Origin: Cellulomonas sp. P24
Lineage (GTDB): Bacteria > Actinomycetota > Actinomycetes > Actinomycetales > Cellulomonadaceae
Assembly: GCF_024704385.1 (NCBI RefSeq)
Contig: NZ_JAJDFX010000002.1
Coordinates: 3,968,001 to 4,032,000, forward strand
Direction of reading: 5' to 3'
Length of the DNA stretch: 64,000 bases
Shown: positions 60,681 to 64,000 of the stretch, in pieces
How the letters are laid out: each line of letters opens with the position of its first letter
Position numbering within the stretch: position 1 is the stretch's first letter
The notes under the pieces: model-generated
Seen by the model: only the letters and a program-made list of their open reading frames with translations
Told to the model about the DNA's origin: nothing
The model's database searches: none
Position numbers and translations under genes: made by a program

Positions 60681-62641
60681 ACACGATGACACTCGACATG
60701 ACGACCAACCGCGACACCACGCACGAGGGGGTCCAGGTTCGCGCTGATGTGCGTGAGGCCGCCTTGCGATCCCTGGGGCGCCCCGGGCGCGGGTACTGGA
60801 TCCTGATCGCCGCCCTCAGCGCGGTCGTGGTGCTCGGCCTCGTCGCCTGGATCATTCAGCTACGCCGAGGTCTCGGCTCCGCCGGCTACAACGACGAGGC
60901 ATTCTGGGGGATCTACATCGCCGACGTCGTCACGTTCGTCGGCGTCAGCTACGGCGGAGCGGTGGTGTCGGCGATCCTTCGGCTCACCGGAGCCGACTGG
61001 CGGGCGCCTTTGACACGCCTTGCCGAAGGGACGGCCGTCGTGACCGTCATCGTCGGTGGAGGATTCATCATTCCCCACCTCGGTCGACCCGAACGAATCT
61101 GGGAGCTTGTCACCCGACCGAACCTGTCGTCGCCGATCTTCTGGGACTTCATCGCCGTGTGCACCTACGCGGTGGGGTCGATCGTGTTCTTCGCGCTCCC
61201 GCTCGTGCCGGATACCGCGATCGCGCTGATCACGGACCGCATGCGGGTCGGTCGCCGAGCGCGGCTGTACAACGCGCTGTCTCGAGGATGGGTCGGATCG
61301 CCGAGACAGCGCCGAGTCCTGCACGGGGCTCTCCGGGTGGTCTCGATCATGATCATCCCGCTGGCGGTCTCCGTGCACTCAGTTCTCGCCTGGGCGTTCG
61401 CCCTCGTCAGCCGGCCCTGGTGGCACGAGAGCATCTGGGCGCCGTACTTCGTCGTGGCAGCCCTGTACTCGGGAGTCGCGCTCGTCATCCTCGTCGTGGC
61501 CGGGTTCCGTCGCGGATACCACCTCGAGGCCTTCATCCACGAGCGGCACTTCGTCCGACTCGGCTACATCCTCGCCGTCTTCTCGATGACCTACCTGTAC
61601 CTGACGTTCGCCGACATCCTGCCCGGGGCATACGTCGGGGAACCCGGCACGAGTGCGGTCTTCCACGAGCTGCTCGTCGGCCACTTCGCGCTCTGGTTCT
61701 GGCTCTTCGTCGTCTGCGGGGGAATCGTCCCGCTCCTGCTCATCGCGCTGCCATGGACCCGCACCGTCCCGGGCCTAGTCGTCGCCGCCTCATTCGTCGC
61801 CCCATCCATGTGGCTCAAGCGCATGCTCATGGTGGTCGACCCTTCCACCTACGACCGTGTCGACGGCACGTTCGGCACGTTCCACTTCAGCTGGATCGCC
61901 ATCTCGATGACCCTCGCCGGTGTGGCCGCCGTCCCCCTCCTCATCATGCTGCTCTTCCGCATCTTCCCCCTGCTGTCGATCGACGAGATGGAAGAGATCA
62001 CCGGCGCGACCCAACCTGCACCTCGAGTCGAGCTCGACGTGCCAGCCACGTCGCATCCGAGGCGCCCAACCGTCCGAGTCGGCGCCGTGATCCTGATCCT
62101 ACTCGGTGGAGGTGTGCTCGGCGTCGCCTCCGCGCGCCCTGCCCAAGCGGACACCGTCACCTCACCACCGGCGCTCAGCGTCAGCGCCAAGCTCACCGGC
62201 GACACCGTCGAGCTCGCAGCGACGGTCGTCGCGAGTGACGGCAGCCCGGGTGGCAACATGTCGGTCTCGTTCTACGTCGTCACCACAGAGTTCGGGCCCC
62301 AAGGCCAAGACGTTCCGATCGGTACGGTGGTGACCGATGCCTCCGGTGCGGCGCACCTCTCCTACCGTCCGACCCTCAGCGGCGCCGACACGTTCGTGGC
62401 AAGCGTCAACCCGGCGGGGAGCAAGGTCGTCACTGCCAAGACGACCGTCCACGTGACCCAGGCCGTATCCGCCTACACGCCTGCACCGACGAAGCCCTTC
62501 TCGACAGTAGGCAAGAACGTCGTCCTCGCCCTCCTGCTCATCGTGGCGGCCATCTGGATCGCCCTTGCCGCCCAAGTGGGCCGTGTGCGCCGAGCCTGCC
62601 GACGCGCGAGTCCGTCCGCGCCGTCTACACCCGCTGCCTGA
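60677..62641 (+). CDS. NrfD/PsrC-type quinone subunit fused to an Ig-like domain
   Basis: This protein has about 654 residues. The N-terminal ~440 residues hold eight to nine helices with NrfD features: FWGIYIADVVTFVGVSYGGA, HLGRPERIWELVTRPNLSSP and SIMIIPLAVSVHSVLAWAFA. A second membrane segment near 475-495 leads to an extracytoplasmic Ig-like domain (about 500-600; LSVSAKLTGDTVELAATVVA, DASGAAHLSYRPTLSGADTF) and a final helix (VVLALLLIVAAIWIALAAQV). NrfD proteins exchange electrons with (mena)quinone. The Ig-like extension is unusual and may dock a redox partner. It starts with GTG at the ferredoxin stop. Confidence 0.85.
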   Translation: MNTMTLDMTTNRDTTHEGVQVRADVREAALRSLGRPGRGYWILIAALSAVVVLGLVAWIIQLRRGLGSAGYNDEAFWGIYIADVVTFVGVSYGGAVVSAILRLTGADWRAPLTRLAEGTAVVTVIVGGGFIIPHLGRPERIWELVTRPNLSSPIFWDFIAVCTYAVGSIVFFALPLVPDTAIALITDRMRVGRRARLYNALSRGWVGSPRQRRVLHGALRVVSIMIIPLAVSVHSVLAWAFALVSRPWWHESIWAPYFVVAALYSGVALVILVVAGFRRGYHLEAFIHERHFVRLGYILAVFSMTYLYLTFADILPGAYVGEPGTSAVFHELLVGHFALWFWLFVVCGGIVPLLLIALPWTRTVPGLVVAASFVAPSMWLKRMLMVVDPSTYDRVDGTFGTFHFSWIAISMTLAGVAAVPLLIMLLFRIFPLLSIDEMEEITGATQPAPRVELDVPATSHPRRPTVRVGAVILILLGGGVLGVASARPAQADTVTSPPALSVSAKLTGDTVELAATVVASDGSPGGNMSVSFYVVTTEFGPQGQDVPIGTVVTDASGAAHLSYRPTLSGADTFVASVNPAGSKVVTAKTTVHVTQAVSAYTPAPTKPFSTVGKNVVLALLLIVAAIWIALAAQVGRVRRACRRASPSAPSTPAA

Positions 62642-62751
62642 GCGGCTCGCGAACCCGACGAACCGGCGAGGCACGGTGCGGTTGAGCGGCCGAGCACTTC
62701 CGCCGCCGTACGCGTGACACCTCCGACACGCCCGACCGAGGGGAGGCTGCC

Positions 62752-63096
62752 GTGCCCGCGTGGCTCCCGGCCGTCGCCGCCGCTGGAGGACTCCTCTGCG
62801 GCATCTTGACCTGGACCTCGCTTCTCTCGTCGATCGTGTGGGCCACCTGGCCGTCCGTCGGTGAACGTCGACCCGCTGTCGACGAGCCACCCCCACATCG
62901 TCAGATCAGCGGGGCGGAGAATCCTCTCGACTTCTTCGATCGCCGGTTCGCCGAGGGACACATCGACCTCGAGAGCTACGCAGCCCAGCGTGCCGTGCTC
63001 GTGCGCTTGTACGCGCACTACCTGGAGCGCCGCGATCCTCCAGGGAATAGGGACGCCCTCGGTCCGGGCGCACGCGACGAAGATACGCGGGGGTGA
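62752..63096 (+). CDS. SHOCT-domain membrane protein 1
   Basis: The 114-residue protein has a GTG start after GGGGAGG. One N-terminal membrane helix (WLPAVAAAGGLLCGILTWTS) is followed by a C-terminal SHOCT motif (PLDFFDRRFAEGHIDLESYA). SHOCT segments are short oligomerisation or interaction modules. The function is unknown; the position in the redox cluster suggests an accessory role. Confidence 0.7.
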   Translation: MPAWLPAVAAAGGLLCGILTWTSLLSSIVWATWPSVGERRPAVDEPPPHRQISGAENPLDFFDRRFAEGHIDLESYAAQRAVLVRLYAHYLERRDPPGNRDALGPGARDEDTRG

Positions 63097-63289
63097 GGCG
63101 TCCCGTGCGATGCCGACCTCCCCGGAGGTTCGCAGTGCCGCTCGCGTCGCTCCTCCGCTCCCATGGCGGTTCGGCGGGCGTGCGCCGCGAACTTTGTCGA
63201 ACCTTCGCCGTTCCACGCGGGGATCTATGTACTGCCCCGCGAGGCTGGAGTCATCGGTGGAATCGGGCCGCGAGCGAGGGAGTCTCGAC

Positions 63290-63568
63290 ATGATGGGCTG
63301 GTACGGAAGCGGCATGAGCGGTGGCCTGTGGGTCGTCATGGGGCTGTTCTGGATCGTCCTGATCACGGCGATCATCTGGCTCGTCGTGCGATTGCTGCCA
63401 TCTGGCGCCCGCACCGGCGCTACGCCGGTCACAGCCTCAGGCCCGGTGAGTCCTCAGCTGCCGTCTCCGCTGGAGATCCTGGACGGGCGACTCGCTCACG
63501 GCGAGATCGACCTGGAGACCTACCAGGCCCATCGTGCGGCACTGGTCGCGGCCCGGGGAGGCCAGTGA
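63290..63568 (+). CDS. SHOCT-domain membrane protein 2
   Basis: The 92-residue protein starts MMGWYGSGMSGGLWVV (methionine/glycine-rich), followed by a membrane helix (LFWIVLITAIIWLVVRLL) and a SHOCT motif (PLEILDGRLAHGEIDLETYQ). Met/Gly/Trp-rich N-termini of this type are often seen near copper genes. It overlaps the next gene by one base (TGATG). Confidence 0.8.
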   Translation: MMGWYGSGMSGGLWVVMGLFWIVLITAIIWLVVRLLPSGARTGATPVTASGPVSPQLPSPLEILDGRLAHGEIDLETYQAHRAALVAARGGQ

Positions 63569-64000
63569 TGTCGGCCCCGGTTCGCCGCGGGCGGCTGATT
63601 GCGGCACTGGTCGGAGCGGTCACGCTGCTCCTCGGATCCGTCGTCGCCGTTGTTGCCGGGTCGGGTGCCCTTGGTGACAGTGCCGCGCCCAGCGCGTATG
63701 CGATGGTCCGCGGCTTGACGTCGGACTCCTCCACCCGGGTTCCCGAGCTCCCCGGAACGGTCGTGAACGTCTCTCTGGGAAACATGGGCGGCGCGATGAT
63801 GGGCGGACGTTCCGGCATGGGGGGTGAGGCGATGTTCTTGAGCGTGGACCGGAGCGCGGTTCCTGCCGGGACGGTGTCGTTCGTCGCGACGAACATCGGG
63901 AGCATCGACCATGAGCTCGTCGTCCTGCCGCTCGCCGACGGCGTGGCGCCGGGTTCGCGGAGCATCGGGCCCGACAACAAGGTCGACGAGACGGCCAGCC
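63568..64000 (+). CDS. Cupredoxin-like membrane protein, cut by window end
   Basis: The frame is open from ATG 63568 to the window edge (144 residues visible). An N-terminal signal or anchor (LIAALVGAVTLLLGSVVAVV) is followed by a Met/Gly stretch (NMGGAMMGGRSGMGGEAM) and the start of a cupredoxin domain (VSFVATNIGSIDHELVVLPL), in which the His is the usual first copper ligand. The C-terminal C/H/M ligands lie outside the window. It is probably an extracytoplasmic copper electron carrier. Confidence 0.75.
   Translation, partial: MSAPVRRGRLIAALVGAVTLLLGSVVAVVAGSGALGDSAAPSAYAMVRGLTSDSSTRVPELPGTVVNVSLGNMGGAMMGGRSGMGGEAMFLSVDRSAVPAGTVSFVATNIGSIDHELVVLPLADGVAPGSRSIGPDNKVDETAS

Noticed and set aside
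1-64000. CRISPR array, rRNA genes, prophage structural genes, conjugation genes
   Set aside because: I looked for regular spaced repeats, rRNA-like sequence, capsid/tail and TraG/relaxase-type proteins; none was seen in this window.

Overview
The window is high-GC DNA with the gene style of an actinobacterium: GTG starts, ATGA/GTGA gene overlaps and leaderless promoters are common. Protein resemblance suggests the Cellulomonas side of Micrococcales, but that is an inference. Only the first ~4 kb looks like ordinary chromosome: a Tm-1-like/UPF0261 gene cut by the window edge, a MocR-type regulator and a protein made of four cold-shock domains. At 3963-4007 lies the 3' part of a tRNA-Val gene (anticodon loop to CCA) on the minus strand. 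This is the usual scar of tRNA-targeted integration. No intact tRNA-Val is seen further right, so most or all of the rest may be one genomic island.

From 4588 to 20769 there is a nested set of mobile elements. An IS256-family element of about 1.35 kb has its transposase gene split into three pieces. One break (4850-8001) is a 3.15-kb element with two tyrosine recombinases like Tn554 TnpA/TnpB. The other (8372-20044) is an 11.7-kb Tn552-like transposon with 31-bp terminal inverted repeats and a 9-bp target duplication. It carries a resolvase, a DDE transposase and an AAA ATPase, plus a metal cargo: DtxR/MntR regulator, P1B-5-type ATPase with a hemerythrin domain, ArsR regulator, Nramp-family transporter (frameshifted), MgtE-N/CBS protein and flavodoxin.

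A second, mirror-image copy of the ArsR / Nramp / MgtE-N-CBS module lies at 25.4-29.1 kb beside an MgtA-type Mg2+ ATPase. Both Nramp proteins have lost the methionine and asparagine ligands of the classical Mn/Fe site, which points towards Mg2+. Both genes have a ~280-nt leader containing a 24-codon upstream ORF that starts with the same six residues, and mgtA is preceded by a 70-codon ORF overlapping its start. This candidate leader-peptide control of Mg2+/metal uptake is the most interesting feature seen.

The region 35.7-38.7 kb holds a sulfur-handling set: ArsR-rhodanese regulator, OsmC, DsrE and cysteine desulfurase. The region 40.3-54.6 kb looks like a cell-envelope defence block: BlaI/M56 with divergent DedA and PAP2; a two-component system; an MprF-like aminoacyl-lipid synthase with a membrane esterase (second copy; the first is at 20.8-24.8 kb); an ABC exporter with lipoprotein; and a second two-component system. 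An 80-bp direct repeat marks the promoters of the synthase and exporter operons.

After a decayed ISL3 transposase (54.8-56.2 kb), the right end carries a NarL-type two-component system and a redox module: two cupredoxin-like proteins, a Tat-exported four-cluster ferredoxin, an NrfD protein fused to an Ig-like domain, and two SHOCT proteins. The last gene runs off the window.
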